Assembly: GCA_964035545.1 (NCBI GenBank)
Contig: OZ037765.1
Location: forward strand, 6,522,698-6,586,697
DNA length: 64,000 nt
Source: Bugula neritina
Lineage: Eukaryota > Bryozoa > Gymnolaemata > Cheilostomatida > Bugulidae
Direction: 5' to 3'
The notes beneath the pieces are model-generated. The model was not told where the DNA came from. It was given only the letters and a program-made list of their open reading frames with translations, and ran no database searches. Both the position numbers and the translations under genes were made by a program. Positions 51,889 to 64,000 of this stretch are shown here, in pieces (the first letter of the stretch is position 1; each line of letters starts with the position of its first letter).

Positions 51889-54000
51889 AGTTGTAGGAAT
51901 AAAATATCTACTAGAACTAAAATGCTAACTAAAGTGAACTTTCAACAAGAAAATCTACTAAGAAACTGAAAATTGCACGTGGATTCACCAGCAACATTTT
52001 GTCCACTCCGATATGTTGTGGGCGGTATCTAAGGGTATTGCTAACAGCCAATCATCTGTGAGCCTATTTTCAAAACAATAAACCTTAGTGGTTGATTTTA
52101 CTTACGAACCTGTCAATCACCTGTTGTAAATAAACGCTCAGGCATATCCTACAGCCAACAGAAGAAGGCCTTACAATAGCGTCAAAACTTAAATTATAGA
52201 ACACTATATATTTTGATTATATTTTAGGTATTTACCTGTTTTAACAAACTATTTTTATACTTTAATTATTAAGAATTAGAAGATATCTTGACAATATTTA
52301 CAGAATTATGCATAATCTCAGTAGTCATAATATAAGGATAAATAAAGCGATTACATCACAATTTAGATTTCAAGCAGCACATCAAACTTTCTATGATGAT
52401 TTGTTTTTAATGTTAGTTTGGGAAAATTGCGAGATAGAGCTTTACACTAAAAGCATTTTTATTAAGTATAAATGTTTAGAAAGCATTGGTAATCAAGTTT
52501 TACTTAAATAATAGTAGGCTTCTAATACAACTCTTTAATGTAACATTATGGGATTGCATGTTTTTAATAATTGTTGCCAACAATACATGTTATCTAAGTA
52601 CATTCCAATTTTTAGCAGTAAAACAAAACTTTATAACCAAAGACAAATTAAAGAAAAACATACATGAGAGCTACACTGGGAAAAAAGGCAAAACAAAAGC
52701 ACATAAATAAAAAGATAGTTAAAAGAAATAAAAACTAAAAAGTGTTAATGTATAGACAACGCGACTAATTTCATTCGGTCATCACAATGCAGGCAAGAAC
52801 TAAAACATTAGAGACTTTCTGTGCATACATAAAACTCATTCTCTGTCATTTGAAAAGAAACGACTGATGCCTGAAGTCAGGTGATATCCCATTTATCAAA
52901 CAGGCAAAAATTATTATGTTCAATATATATTATTTTTATGAATTTCTATCAGTGCCAATGACCCTGAAATGGTCAAATATTTTGTTTCTGTTCATGCTCT
53001 GTCCATCTCTTCAGATACGCAGAAAGAGTTATGTTTAGTTGGTCTGGTTGGACAGTAAATTTATATCCCAATCCTTCTACTCTAATAGCAGAGCTTCTCC
53101 CATATAGATTATAAAGCATTTTGTTGGATTTATTTACCCCTGCAAAGCTAATAGTTTAATGTTCTACTGGCCTTACCTAAGCTTTTTGAATTCGTTATTT
53201 TTCAACCATAGTCTTTTAAATCTTAGCTCTGTATGTAATCTGCAATATTCCGTTGATAGCATATAAGCTAACTTAGAAGTGACTCACATCACAGAAGTTC
53301 TAAATTATAAATTCTGCAATAATTACACATGTTCATCGTATTTGTATATTTTATTCTTAGGATGTTTTGGAATATGATCTGCAAGTCTTTGAAGCATACA
53401 AGAAGAATCCAAGCATAAATTCTTGAAAATCGCTATGATAACATTTTTAGCATAGTTTTAAAAAATATCATGAGTTTTTGAAAAGATATTTTAAGCATTG
53501 CTGATATTGAATAGCTGGAAGTTGAGTGCCAACCAAGTGAGTGACTGGTAATGACTAGATAGGGTTAAACTGCAGAGAGCATAGCTCTTCAAAATACCAT
53601 TCCACTGGCAACAATTATGGAAAGACAAATGTTTTCTTATTATAGAAAATTGGCACTGACTGGCAGGATATATAAAAAGTTGGAGAGTAACAATACCTCT
53701 ATAGCAATGTTATCTAAATTTGATTATGATAAAATGTCAAACACAATTTTCTCAAAGCATAATGATATTTACTTAAACTACAATCAAACGCTGACCCACT
53801 TCCCTATCTTTTCTCCTTGATAATTGTCACTGGGTAGTTGCCAAGTACAACAATACATAAGTGAGTACAGTAAATGATAGTAAAACATAGAAATTAAAAA
53901 GGAGTGCTTTGAAAAAGATAAGCTTTATTTTAGTAGGAATCAAGTTTGTTTGAGCTAATATAATTCTAAGAAAAGTACGTGTTGAAATTAAAAAAATTAA
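51889..54000. other. intergenic, Musashi upstream region
   Basis: Contains the Musashi promoter side and the 3' flank of the membrane protein gene. Short open frames at 52308-52710 and 53617-53820 (+) show no family features and no splice context. I see no gene. Confidence 0.5.
53924..53929 (-). terminator. poly(A) signal of the membrane protein gene
   Basis: AATAAA on the minus strand, about 72 nt beyond the stop codon at 54001-54003. Confidence 0.55.
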
Positions 54001-57000
54001 CTAGAAGTCAGTGTCATTCTCATCAGAATATAAAATATATATATAAAAAATTTGAAGTAGACATGATTGGAAAAATCGTTTCAAAATTATTTCCATTTCA
54101 GGTTTGATATTCAGCAGGTTAATAATATTATCAGATGATGTACTGGATGGTAGGTATTGGTGAACCGTGTGAATCATCAGTAACATCATAAGTACATGGT
54201 AAACAACAGTGCTGTTACTCCATTCTTCCAACACGCTTGTTCTCTACAAAACATTAATTTCTAAATAGTGATTGTTAAAGAGAAAAAGTATTTAAACTTG
54301 AACATATTAGCTTCAGATCAACTAAATATACATGTCCAAAATACAACAAATAAACGCAGAGCTAAAATTAACTGTCTTGGAAACTTTCATTTTGTCATCT
54401 TGCCAACAGATTTCAACAGTATGAAAGATAAAATGATGTCTTGTTAAAAATCTAAACCTTTTCACAATAAATTAATAATTTACCTGAGAAATTCGGCTGG
54501 TAGAACTGCTTCTATATGAATTGTAGATTAAGACAAACATTATTCGCAAAACAATGAATAAGACTGAGATAGGGTTGAAGATGTTAAGCCACAAGTTGTA
54601 TGCAGCTAAAAATAAAAAAATTCATAAATTGAAAGAAGAGCACATAAGATTTTATACATTTAAGGTTGAAACTGAGTTGAAACAGAGCACTGTCTTGTAC
54701 ATCAGATGAAAACATGGTTCATTTGTGAAAAGCTGTGAAAAACGATAATGGAAGTAACCAAATATTAGCACGAAGCTCACACTATTTGTTAAAATAACAT
54801 TAAATATATACAAGTGTTGTTTATGATTGTCGATTTTTTTCTTTTGAAATACGGCAATAACAAAACAATGCTCCAAACACACATACTACGTACATACTTT
54901 ACATTAATGGTTTACAAACGCTAATGAAACAGAAATATATCTGCAAACATGACATTGGGAAAGAAAAAACAGAAAATCAATAACCCAAAGATATTTTTAC
55001 AAATATGACAGAAGAAGCATTAACGCACATCTTACATATGAAACCATATTGAGACTAAAACCAATGATAATGGGTAGCTGGCAGTAACCCCACACTGTCG
55101 CTCAAACTATCCATTGCAATTGACATAAATTTAGGTTAAAAATCAATGATGTTCATGGGATTAAAAGGCATGGCACATCTAATACAAAGGAAGCTGCCGG
55201 AAAGCAGCACTTAAGTGAAATCCTTCCTGATCAAGTAGTAACAAGGCAACAAACAACAATTTGATAGGTAGTGAGCATTATTAAATACCATGTACCATTA
55301 AACATGTCTGATGAATTAAAATAACATAGGAAGCTGGGTAATTTCTACACTGTTAGTGTTATTCATTATTTTTAAAATTAAAGGGCAGCGTATACTGAAG
55401 CATAACAATTCAATATTATTGGTTATTATAGTTACTGCATTTTAACACAATGCAGCTGTGTTTTCATGAATTCAAGTAGATGCTGTGCAATTTTCTTTCA
55501 ATAATTATAAAACTCTAACCTACAGAATGCTAAACACCTGCTAAATTATACAAACTAATTTTTCAAGTATCCAGTTTAAATTTTGTAATGAATTGTAATT
55601 GATCTTAATTTACTGGTGTAGAATTTATTAGCTATTAGTTTTTGCATCACCAATGGCAATGATTTATTTGTAAAACTGAAGTAGAGTCATATAACTTAAA
55701 AGTAGCACATGTCTGCCTTCTTGTAATTGCTTCGAGTAACTTTAATGAGAAGTGTGTCTCAATTTAATGGCATTTCAAAGCCAATTTAAATTTGTTTTAA
55801 GTTAGCGATTCAATTCTCATTTACTCCCAGGAATAAAATGGCAAAGTAATCAGCAAAGAAAAACATTTGAAATGCCAAGCCAAGTAATTTGACCCTGGAA
55901 GATATAAGGTGTCACAAGTTGAAATTAGATAATTCCTTTTGAGTTAAACACTTAGACACAGCTATATACAATGTCTAATGTATGCATTAAAAAACTCATA
56001 TGAGTTTATAGTCTCTATTTCTGTAAGAAACCCCCCCCCTCCCATGGAAAGGGTCTTTTCAAGGAGGGCTAAGAACTTATTCAAATGTGGCACAGGTGCA
56101 ATTATGACTGGATGCTCTTCCAAACCAAACCACTGACCCCTGTATGCTAGGCCACCACTACATTATAAATAAATTATTAATAACAATTTACATAGCTCTG
56201 TAGTTTCAGCGAGAATTACAGAATAAGATCATCCTTGCACTTTGCACACCTTACAGTTGTCAGGACATCCTTATGAGGATATGAGGATATGTTAAAGTCC
56301 AATAAATGTTTGAAGCATGCAAGGTCAGTCTGCAGAGTTATAAACAAAAAGCTCATATACAGAAGATAAGTATTTATGAGCTCCATAAATGTTTATTTAA
56401 ACACACAATAAAAATGAGTCTTGTTTGGGTTGACAAGAGCTGTAAAATATAGTAGCAGATTGTTTTATTACCAAGTGTGCTATAAATATTTTTATATTTT
56501 TTGATGCATTAAATATTTTACATCTTTGCAATCATCCATCTTTTTCTATGCAACTGAAGGTTATAAAAATAGTTTTGCAAAACAGAAAGGTTATCTTAAA
56601 AATGATCAAAAGCTATAAAAAAGCTACTCATTAATTTATCTAGAAATGCCCATTTTTAAACTAGCAAAATTTTTAAAACTTGGGTGCTCAACCTTTAAAT
56701 AAATATTCCCTTAACATAAGAGGCATTAAACGTCTACATTATTCACCCACATAATATTACATGTTGATAATATCTGTAAAGGATTAACTCACCGTGTGTG
56801 TTTTTCACGGTGGACATTAACATGCTGGCTATATTTAATTCACTCATATTGCATCTGGAAATATATACAAAGAAATGACAATAAGTGTAGGTAAATATCA
56901 GTTCAACATTTCATCTAATCAGTGCCCCCAAACAAACATATAAATTAAATACGAATAGAGATACGGTTGCTAACCCATTTGATGTGAGTGATTGAGCATA

Positions 57001-60000
57001 TGACTCAAAGGTGGTGTTATATTTCATCTCTATCTCAACACTATACAGCAAAGAAATGCTGGCAAATAGCAGCAGTGAGACCTCCAAAATGTTACCTACA
57101 ATATTACAATAATACACTGCGATACATACAATACAGTGCCCTTTATGGGTGAAACTTTGTATCAATAGGAAAATTGTGAAGCATATAGGGATATTAAATT
57201 ACAAACTTAACAAAACTGAACTTTATTTTAGGGAGGTGATTGTTCATTACTTATGATGCTAGATGAGTGAAATTAAACAGATTCAAGATAATACTATAAA
57301 AAGAATGCAATATGCCCAGTGTCCAGGTATTTGAAAAATCTGTATGACATGAAGCATGTAAAATACTTTTATCCATAATCATGGGTATAGCTCAATTTAC
57401 AAAAAGTAAATTTTATAGCATATCTGTTTTAGCATATGCTAACTACGAATTTTTCTCACTGAACACACAGAAACTTCGTGAAAGTTGACTGCTGCAGTGA
57501 GCTCAATGACCATGCCAATAAGTCAATCAAGAAATTACACGCCACTCTCTCACTTTGCTAGTGAAAACAACTACCAAACAATAGCTAATCAGAAAGAAGT
57601 CGATACCAAGTTTGGCTAGACCTACCTAAACATCAGCAATAAAATCCTGACAGAATAAGGAATAAAATATATTGTAGGAAGATGATATGACGCTATTCTT
57701 GTCAGGTGAATGGGCTATTACTACTTCTAAATGACTCAGAAAAGATAGTCTAAATACATAGCATGATAAGCCCTAAGACTACCAGAGTCTGTTAGGGAAA
57801 TATTTGCAAGTATAGTATACTCGAACTACTCATGGAAATAACTCAACACACTGATACTCTCTGCATTACCTCTCAAACATTATTCAATCCATTAACATGT
57901 TTATACAAAATATAGAAAATAATGTAAATATGTACTTGATGTAACATAAACATTTCTTCAATTTACTCTGCCAGAGATAACTTATATATTAGGAATGAGG
58001 ATAATGTAAAAGCTTTAGAACAAATGAATATTACAATAAAGTTATCACCAGAGAGTTGTCTAGTTACATTTATATGTAGTATTGAAATTTTCAGGAATAT
58101 ATAAGATTTTAGCTAAGTATAATTAGGGAGTTTTGTGCCCAGGAAATCTGAGTCTTATAAGAAATTTAATATAAATATGTCTTCAATTGATTCATTCACT
58201 TACTGTTGATATAATTTACAAGAGAAATAATACTGATTATTAGAAACCTAGTACTACAAGTTCATCATAGGATGGTATCGAAACAAAAAATATAGCTTCA
58301 CATACTGCTTAATGAGAAAATAAATACCACCCTGCTACAGATATTAAAAGTAGAGGTTACTGCCTATTGGAATTTTGAACATATTGGGAAAAAATTAGAA
58401 TGTAGTATATCTTATTTTTTATAATTTATGGTGACGAAATTATTTTAAAAGAATTGGGTCAACTCTAATAAGCGGTGAAACATTTATCTAACATGATATA
58501 ACTTATTGTTGTATTAAGATATTATTTAAAACGAATATCGAAATTAGCTACCGATATGGAAAATTACAACAGACAACTTCAATTTTGCTAATTATCTTCT
58601 CTACCAGACAACATCACAATCAGATTGCCTAAGCTGCTGAAATGATTAAAAATGCACTATAAAATATATTTGAATTATAGCCAGGATATTTCTGAAGATT
58701 TTATTACTACATGAATATAAGTAGGCAGCCCTGTTTTAAAATTATTCATCATACCTTCATCTATGCGCAACATCATACAGAATGAGACAACTCCAAGAAC
58801 AAGTATAGTTGATATGCACCTAAACATCAGAAAATAAAATAAAGTACATGAAGTATTTTAGTAATTGAGTTTGGCAACAAGAAAACAAAGTGTGTTAAGT
58901 TTTCAAGATAGAAGTCACAATAAATATCAAACTTTTAATTTTAAATGTTATTTTGAAGATTACATGTAAGTAAATAAGATAATAAAGTGTGAAAACTTTA
59001 CATCAAGTGATAAGTAGTCAACAGTTGGATAAAACACAGTGAGATAAATGACCGCAAATTAAACATCTGTTAACAATTTACAAAAAAAGTCTAAAACGCT
59101 CTCTGAAAATAAATGATACAGTAGCAGGTTATGTATAAAATTGTAGCTTATGGCATTAACAGCATAACTTATTGCTTAGAAGTTTTAAATTTGCTCTTGC
59201 CAGAGATTTTGCCATTATTGGTTAAAAGCACTCATTACCCCACAGCTCAATGAGTGAGTAAAACAATTTACATATTTAGTTAAATACAAATTAGTTTAAT
59301 GCTCTGTACTCTAATAGTATCAAAATACAACATTTTTACCTTTAAATGTAGTTCCGCTTTCCCTATTTTCTATACAACTGCGCATAACTCAGATATATTA
59401 GTAACATTATTTTACTGGTCTTTATTTGTAGATTATATACATCATTGAATTTACAGTATAAGATAATGATGATGCAGCACTAAATAAAAATATTTTATAA
59501 CAACACAGATATTATAGAAGTGTCAAAAACAAATTAAAAATAAATGTGAATATGAAAGATGTACTCACCAGGTATGTCCAGCTTGAAACAATCTAAAAGC
59601 TAGTAAAGCAGAGCAACTGTACATTATGGTAGAGAGAAGTATGACCGCCCCCTACAAGCATATTAGTATTAGAAAAGACTTTGGAAACTAAACATTTAAA
59701 ACATAAAAGATCAAGTTATTCACACAAAATTGATCAAAAAAAAACTGTTGGCAGTAATATTTACAATAGTTCATTCAAAACTTTTTGCCTATAATATATC
59801 CATACCAAAAACAAGTTATTTTAGAAGATGAAACATTGATCAATGAAAAATAGTATTAACAAGCCCTCTAAATTACAAATTTAATCTATGAAAGATGAAA
59901 GTATTTGGTTGGGCTGCCTACAAATTAATTGATATGCATTTAAAAAAGGCTTTGGTTTTACACCTTACAGAATTCAACCAACAACTTAAAGTGCTATCTA

Positions 60001-60969
60001 TTAACTTACATTTTGTTAATGATGGCTGAAAAGTACATTTATTATTCCATAATAAAACACTGGATATAGAGCATACTTATTTACAGCAGAAGAAGCTTAG
60101 CTACTACATAAATGAGACTACCAAAATGTTCCTCCTATATCATAGCAATATTTATTAACTTCATGTTAAAACAACTTGACAGAAATATATTAAGATCATG
60201 TCTGATGAACAGTTGCCCAAATCAAGTTGTGGCTCAGACAACAATGACTTAAATGACTTAAATTCATTGAGTAATTTCAATTTATTAACAAGTGATTGAT
60301 CCAATGCAATAAATGCACAACTAATAAAGTGCCTACATTTATTAAAAGCTGTTGAAAACCCGCAATTTTTCAACAATTGAAATAGAAAAGGTATTGATAG
60401 CTTTAGTTCCAAACTCATTGAATTTTTATGTTTTCTAAAATCTACCAACAGCAAGAAACAAAACTACCAAATATCCCATATATAAGATATATAAGTTAAC
60501 AGACAATTATTTGATTCACATAAAATATTTGTCATTGAAAAATTGTTGAACTTTTGAAATTTAACCTAGATTTAGGCTAGATAGAAAATCTAAAAATTAA
60601 ATTAAAAAAAAAGTTTAAAATTATGACTTGCCTAAACTTGAGAGGCTAGCAACAAACGATGAAAACAAATTTAACATTCATAAGTATGTTGATTCAAAAC
60701 ATTTCAGGTACCAATCCAATAGCTAATGAGCCAACTTATGTTACCTTGATATATAATTCTAAGCTGTCATGTTCCAAGAAAGAAATAACATATTTTGAAA
60801 TCTGTTGGGCAAGGTGAAACATGCATATGCTTTCCATCAACAGCCATAGAAGAGGTGAACTTTGAATCAGGGCAGAAAACAATAATTGCAGCCATGCTGG
60901 GATAATGCTCAAGTGCATAAACAACAGCAAGAGGCATAGCAATAATTGGCCAACAAAGCCAAAAATAAC
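54001..60969 (-). CDS. multi-pass membrane protein, unidentified, 5' end outside window
   Basis: Seven exons join in phase: 60969-60745, 59651-59569, 58819-58755, 57095-56975, 56854-56793, 54605-54484 and 54243-54001, giving 306 codons. The first exon begins at an acceptor (TTTTAG), so upstream exons are missing. About seven hydrophobic segments are visible: two in exon 1 (QLLLCLLLLFMHLSIIPAWL and a following one), then ILLSTIMYSCSALLAF, ILVLGVVSFCMML, LEVSLLLFASISLLY, PISVLFIVLRIMFVLIY and VYHVLMMLLMIHTV. Sequons YNTTF and CNMSE lie in the loop between segments five and six, which suggests a lumenal or outside loop. The C terminus is acidic (DENDTDF). I do not recognise the family. The consistent splice phases across seven exons make it a real gene. 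Confidence 0.75.
56028..56162 (-). mobile_element. tRNA-derived SINE, family copy 2
   Basis: On the minus strand, an A box-like TAGTGGTGGCCTAGC, a weak B box region, then the shared core (AGAGCATCCAGTCATAATTG, then CCTGTGCCAC) and the tail GACCCTTTCCATGGG running into poly-G. It lies in the intron between exons 5 and 6 of the membrane protein gene. Confidence 0.75.
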
Positions 60970-61639
60970 CTAAAACAAATAAGTTTTGCTTTAGTAACTG
61001 CAGTTTAGAAAAATCTTATGTGGTATGACAAAACAAGGCTTTATTAATGAGTAGACAATAATGAAAAACACTCAAATTAGATAATAAATCTGACTTTGAA
61101 AAATACTCACTAACTAATTATTGACAACAAAATTTATAAACTAGCATTTTCGGCAGAATATTAGACAATAAAATGCTGAAGAAAATATGAAGAGAAGTCT
61201 TAAAACTAAAACTTTGTACGCTATATGCTACCACTTAGTAATGCCTAACAGAAAGATTAGAAGCTGACTAATAATTTAAAATTGTTAATAGACCTGGTTT
61301 ATTTCTGTGACTTTTATGCATTCATAATTCTAACATTGAGTTTAAACTTAAACCTTAATACTGACATACTATAATCATACCATATAATATGATAAGGATC
61401 ACAGCTGAGTTGAAATAATCAAGACAAAACCTGATCTTCAAGAGAAATCAATTAATTATTGGCCTGAGTTAACTAAAGTAACTTTATAAAGTGTTGAGTA
61501 AAAAATAACATAACATTAACAAAAAAATAGTGGGTAGTGACATTCATTTACATAGTAGCTTACAAAGCAATTTGTTGTTTGAATGCCAGGCTTCAGCTTG
61601 AAACAAAACTACTTCGAAATTTTTTTACACAAATTGATA

Positions 61640-61811
61640 GTCACTATACTTGTGAGAACCCCTGATGGAAAGAGTTTTTTTCAAAGCAGGCTAAGGACTT
61701 ATTCATATGTGGCACAGGAGCAACTATGATTGAATGCTCTTCTTAACATCACCAATGGCCTTTAATGGGGTTCGAACCCATAATTTCAGGTTTACCAAGC
61801 CAAATGTTTTA
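61640..61811 (-). mobile_element. tRNA-derived SINE, family copy 3, split by the LTR element
   Basis: On the minus strand, a B box (GGTTCGAACCC), then the shared core (AGAGCATTCAATCATAG, then CTCCTGTGCCACATATG) and the tail ACTCTTTCCATCAGGGG. The A box half is missing because the Gypsy LTR begins at 61812, inside the tRNA-like head. Confidence 0.75.
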
Positions 61812-62036
61812 TGTTGATTTGTGATATTATTTCAGCTATCGTGAAAAGACAGAACGTGCTCGAGTTAGTTGATAAACGTAAGAGGCCGAAGCCGTGATTT
61901 ATTACCACAATATATATACACGAAAATACTAAAACTATTACAATAAGTGATACAATTAATTATTAAGATTATGACAAAAAATAGTAAAATAATAAAATAA
62001 CAAATTAGAAATAAATGTTTACATGAACACCGAACA
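61812..62036 (-). repeat. 3' LTR of the Gypsy element
   Basis: On the minus strand the LTR starts TGTTCGGTG right after a GTGGGAGA purine tract and ends ATCAACA, giving TGTT...AACA inverted ends and 225 bp. An AATAAA lies near its middle (GGTAATAAATCACGG). The exact 3' end is inferred from the TGTT/AACA symmetry and the resumption of SINE sequence. Confidence 0.65.
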
Positions 62037-62077
62037 TCTCCCACAGAATAGAAAAAAGCTATTTAGATATGATTGTT

Positions 62078-64000
62078 TTAAGAGGGCACATAGTCTGCCA
62101 TCCAACTAGGTGGCTTCCGTTCTCTGGTTGAACGTCTTAGATTGTCGCTATGATTGGCGCTCTCGGTGGTGTCAACCTGGGTACTACTAGCGTTTTGTTT
62201 AGGATCCTTTGGTGTCTCAGGACTCGCTGGCTCCGTGACGAGTGGTCTGATGTCTCGCCGGTTTCTCCGAAAGAGGTTGTTGTTAAGTTGTATGGCATAG
62301 GCTCTGCTACTCAATTGTTTGTTAATTTGCGCCTCCTGCCATTTTCTCCGGTGCTGACTCCAGTCTCGAACCAAAACTGGTTGCCCTTCTTTCAGCACTG
62401 CCAAATCTCTTGCACCGTCATTGCATCTCTGCTGCAGTTTTTCATTGCGGCCCTGCTTTTCCCACCAACCTTGGTTGTTCTCTGTTTCTGGCTGAACTTG
62501 TGGGAGTACTGACCTGGTGGGTCTTCCGATAAGTTGCTGAATTGGGCTGGCCGTCAGGCCTTCTTTGGTGGTGTTGAGATGTTCCAGTAACGCAAGTTCG
62601 GGCTCTTCACATCTGCGGAGTATACGTTTGGCTATCTTCACAGCAGACTCTGCCTTCCCATTGGACTGAGGATGATATGGAGAGCTGGTGGTGTGTGTGA
62701 AATTCCATGATTGGCTGAAAGTGGAAAACTGGTGCGAGGTAAACTGTGGTCCGTTGTCAGTGTGAACCTGTCTGGGTATTCCCAGGCGTCCAAAACAGCG
62801 CTTTATGGAGTTGATAACAGCCTCTGCTGTTTGGTTGTCCAGTCGGTCATATTCAAGGTAGTCAGTCGTATAGTCAACAATAGTAATGTAGTGAGTGTGA
62901 TTGTATTCAAACAAGTCAATTCCTACTTTGGTCCAGGGTTGTTGGGGAACTGTGTGGAGTAAAAGTGTTTCCTTCTGTTGCCGGGGAGCATCCAGTTGAC
63001 ATTGTCGACAGTTAGCAATATTGTTTTTGATGTCATTGGTGATGCCAAGCCAAAACACTGTGTGGCGGGCACGTCTTAGTGTGGAGTTAATCCCATTATG
63101 GCCGGTGTGAAGTAGTTGGAGAAACTTTCTCTGGAGTGTCTTTGGAATAATGGCTCGTAGTCCTTTGTAAACAATGCCATTGTCAATAGATAGTTCGTCC
63201 TGAAAGTGTTTGTACTTGTCGTGAGTTGTGCAGTTGGCAATGTTCCAGTCATGTTTAATAAGGTTTGTCAGTGTCATAAGTTCATTGTCCTGTGCAGTAG
63301 CAGTCCTAATGTTGTCAATTAAGTCGTCACAAACAGGAGCATCATTATTTTGAGAGTCAATGTGAAAAATGTGTTCTGGTAGTTGTTGATAGTTGGGGGA
63401 GTCAAAGTATGAGTCTCTTGAGAGTAAGTCAGCCGTGATCTGTTCAGCACCCTTTTGCCAAGTTACCTTAATGTTGGGGTATCTTTGTAAGTGAAGAAGC
63501 ATAGCCTGCAACCTCCGAGATGCCTTATGAATGGATTTCCTGAAAATAGATACAAGGGGTTTGTGGTCAGTTTGGATAGTGACAGCATGGTGACCAAAGA
63601 TATACTGGTCAAAGCGTTCAGTGCCAAACACTATGGCAAGGCACTCAAGCTCTAGTGGCACATAGTTCTGTTCCGATTTTGTTAAACTGCGAGATGCATA
63701 TGCTACAGGCTTGCCTCCTTGCATGAGTGTTGCACCCACACCAGCATTTGAAGCGTCAGTTTGTATAGTTACTGGCTTGTTGCAGTCAAAGTATTGTAGA
63801 GTTTCTGAGTCAGTTAGTAAGGTCTTCAGTCTATTAAAAGCGTTCATTTGGTCGTCAGTCCAGTGAAAGTCTTGAGCATTGTCTTGTGTCAGTAAACGTC
63901 GTAATGGTTCAGATTCCGATGCTAGGTTGCTAATAAATTTTGACATGTATGTGATGTGACCAAGGAATCGTTTTACTCCCTGTGGAGATGAGGGAGGTTT
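62078..64000 (-). CDS. Gypsy pol polyprotein, RNase H and integrase, 5' partial
   Basis: The frame is open from the window edge; residues below are numbered from the first visible Met at 63946 (622 residues to the stop). The end of the reverse transcriptase (connection) region comes first, with QGVKRFLGHITYMSKFI. RNase H has D64, E101, D127 and D173 in QTDAS, LELECLA, QTDHKP and TADLLSR. The integrase has an HHCC zinc finger (H280, H283 or nearby, C313, C316) and a catalytic D344, D397, E433, an exact D,D35E spacing. An SH3-like C-terminal segment (VLKEGQPVLVRDW) follows. No chromodomain is seen. No stop or frameshift occurs across 1.9 kb, so the copy looks young. It copies element RNA into DNA and inserts it. 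Confidence 0.95.
   Translation of the reverse strand, partial: KPPSSPQGVKRFLGHITYMSKFISNLASESEPLRRLLTQDNAQDFHWTDDQMNAFNRLKTLLTDSETLQYFDCNKPVTIQTDASNAGVGATLMQGGKPVAYASRSLTKSEQNYVPLELECLAIVFGTERFDQYIFGHHAVTIQTDHKPLVSIFRKSIHKASRRLQAMLLHLQRYPNIKVTWQKGAEQITADLLSRDSYFDSPNYQQLPEHIFHIDSQNNDAPVCDDLIDNIRTATAQDNELMTLTNLIKHDWNIANCTTHDKYKHFQDELSIDNGIVYKGLRAIIPKTLQRKFLQLLHTGHNGINSTLRRARHTVFWLGITNDIKNNIANCRQCQLDAPRQQKETLLLHTVPQQPWTKVGIDLFEYNHTHYITIVDYTTDYLEYDRLDNQTAEAVINSIKRCFGRLGIPRQVHTDNGPQFTSHQFSTFSQSWNFTHTTSSPYHPQSNGKAESAVKIAKRILRRCEEPELALLEHLNTTKEGLTASPIQQLIGRPTRSVLPQVQPETENNQGWWEKQGRNEKLQQRCNDGARDLAVLKEGQPVLVRDWSQHRRKWQEAQINKQLSSRAYAIQLNNNLFRRNRRDIRPLVTEPASPETPKDPKQNASSTQVDTTESANHSDNLRRSTRERKPPSWMADYVPS

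Larger units (their letters stand above)
61812..64000 (-). mobile_element. Gypsy-type LTR retrotransposon, 3' part
   Basis: It comprises the 3' LTR (61812-62036), a short purine-rich tract and a pol frame open to the window edge. It is inserted in a SINE and in the same orientation as the membrane protein gene, upstream of that gene's first visible exon, probably within an intron. The gag, protease, reverse transcriptase core and 5' LTR lie outside the window. Confidence 0.85.

Noticed and set aside
62150-62962. Plus-strand open frames opposite the Gypsy pol gene
   Set aside because: Antisense shadows of the integrase and RNase H coding sequence.

Overview
The window is nuclear DNA from an invertebrate animal: AT-rich, with short GT-AG introns, many small exons and several transposon families. 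The genes recognised (DEPDC5, a TOM70-like gene, PTPA, Musashi) are conserved animal genes. Tandem AT tracts and a tRNA-derived SINE with a conserved core would fit a lophotrochozoan, but the lineage is an inference. I see no prokaryotic operon, CRISPR array or phage.

Layout. Positions 347-2160 (+) and about 8690-12413 (-) are arms of a diverged inverted duplication. The left arm carries one relic exon of DEPDC5 and leads into a two-exon gene I do not recognise (2148-4568, +). Between the arms lie three 5' exons of a TOM70-like gene (8277-5960, -), with no downstream exons found. DEPDC5 itself (27029-9480, -) can be read through 31 exons with every splice phase matching, giving about 1,383 codons. 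Its introns hold a piggyBac-like MITE, a hAT-like MITE, a SINE pair and simple repeats. From 27030 to 32050 is a gene-free stretch of decayed AGT/ATT-type repeats containing a probable solo LTR. An uninterrupted PTPA gene follows (32051-32989, +).

Musashi (51888-34899, -) reads through 14 exons to about 493 residues with two RRMs. A multi-pass membrane protein gene (60969-54001, -) is 5'-truncated by the window; I could not identify it. A Gypsy-type LTR retrotransposon (61812 to the window end, -) lies upstream of that gene's first visible exon, probably in one of its introns, and is inserted into a SINE.

The genes do not form a pathway. DEPDC5 is the GATOR1 subunit that restrains mTORC1, PTPA activates PP2A, Musashi is an RNA-binding translational regulator and TOM70 is a mitochondrial import receptor. 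The most unusual points are a three-copy 24-bp tandem repeat that duplicates a 3' splice site of DEPDC5 in frame, the inverted duplication in which a relic DEPDC5 exon is far better preserved than its flanks, a candidate Musashi cassette exon that would recode the C terminus, and a piggyBac-like MITE carrying a repeated 16-bp palindrome. Exon coordinates were derived by hand from splice consensus and phase, so an occasional one-base error is possible.
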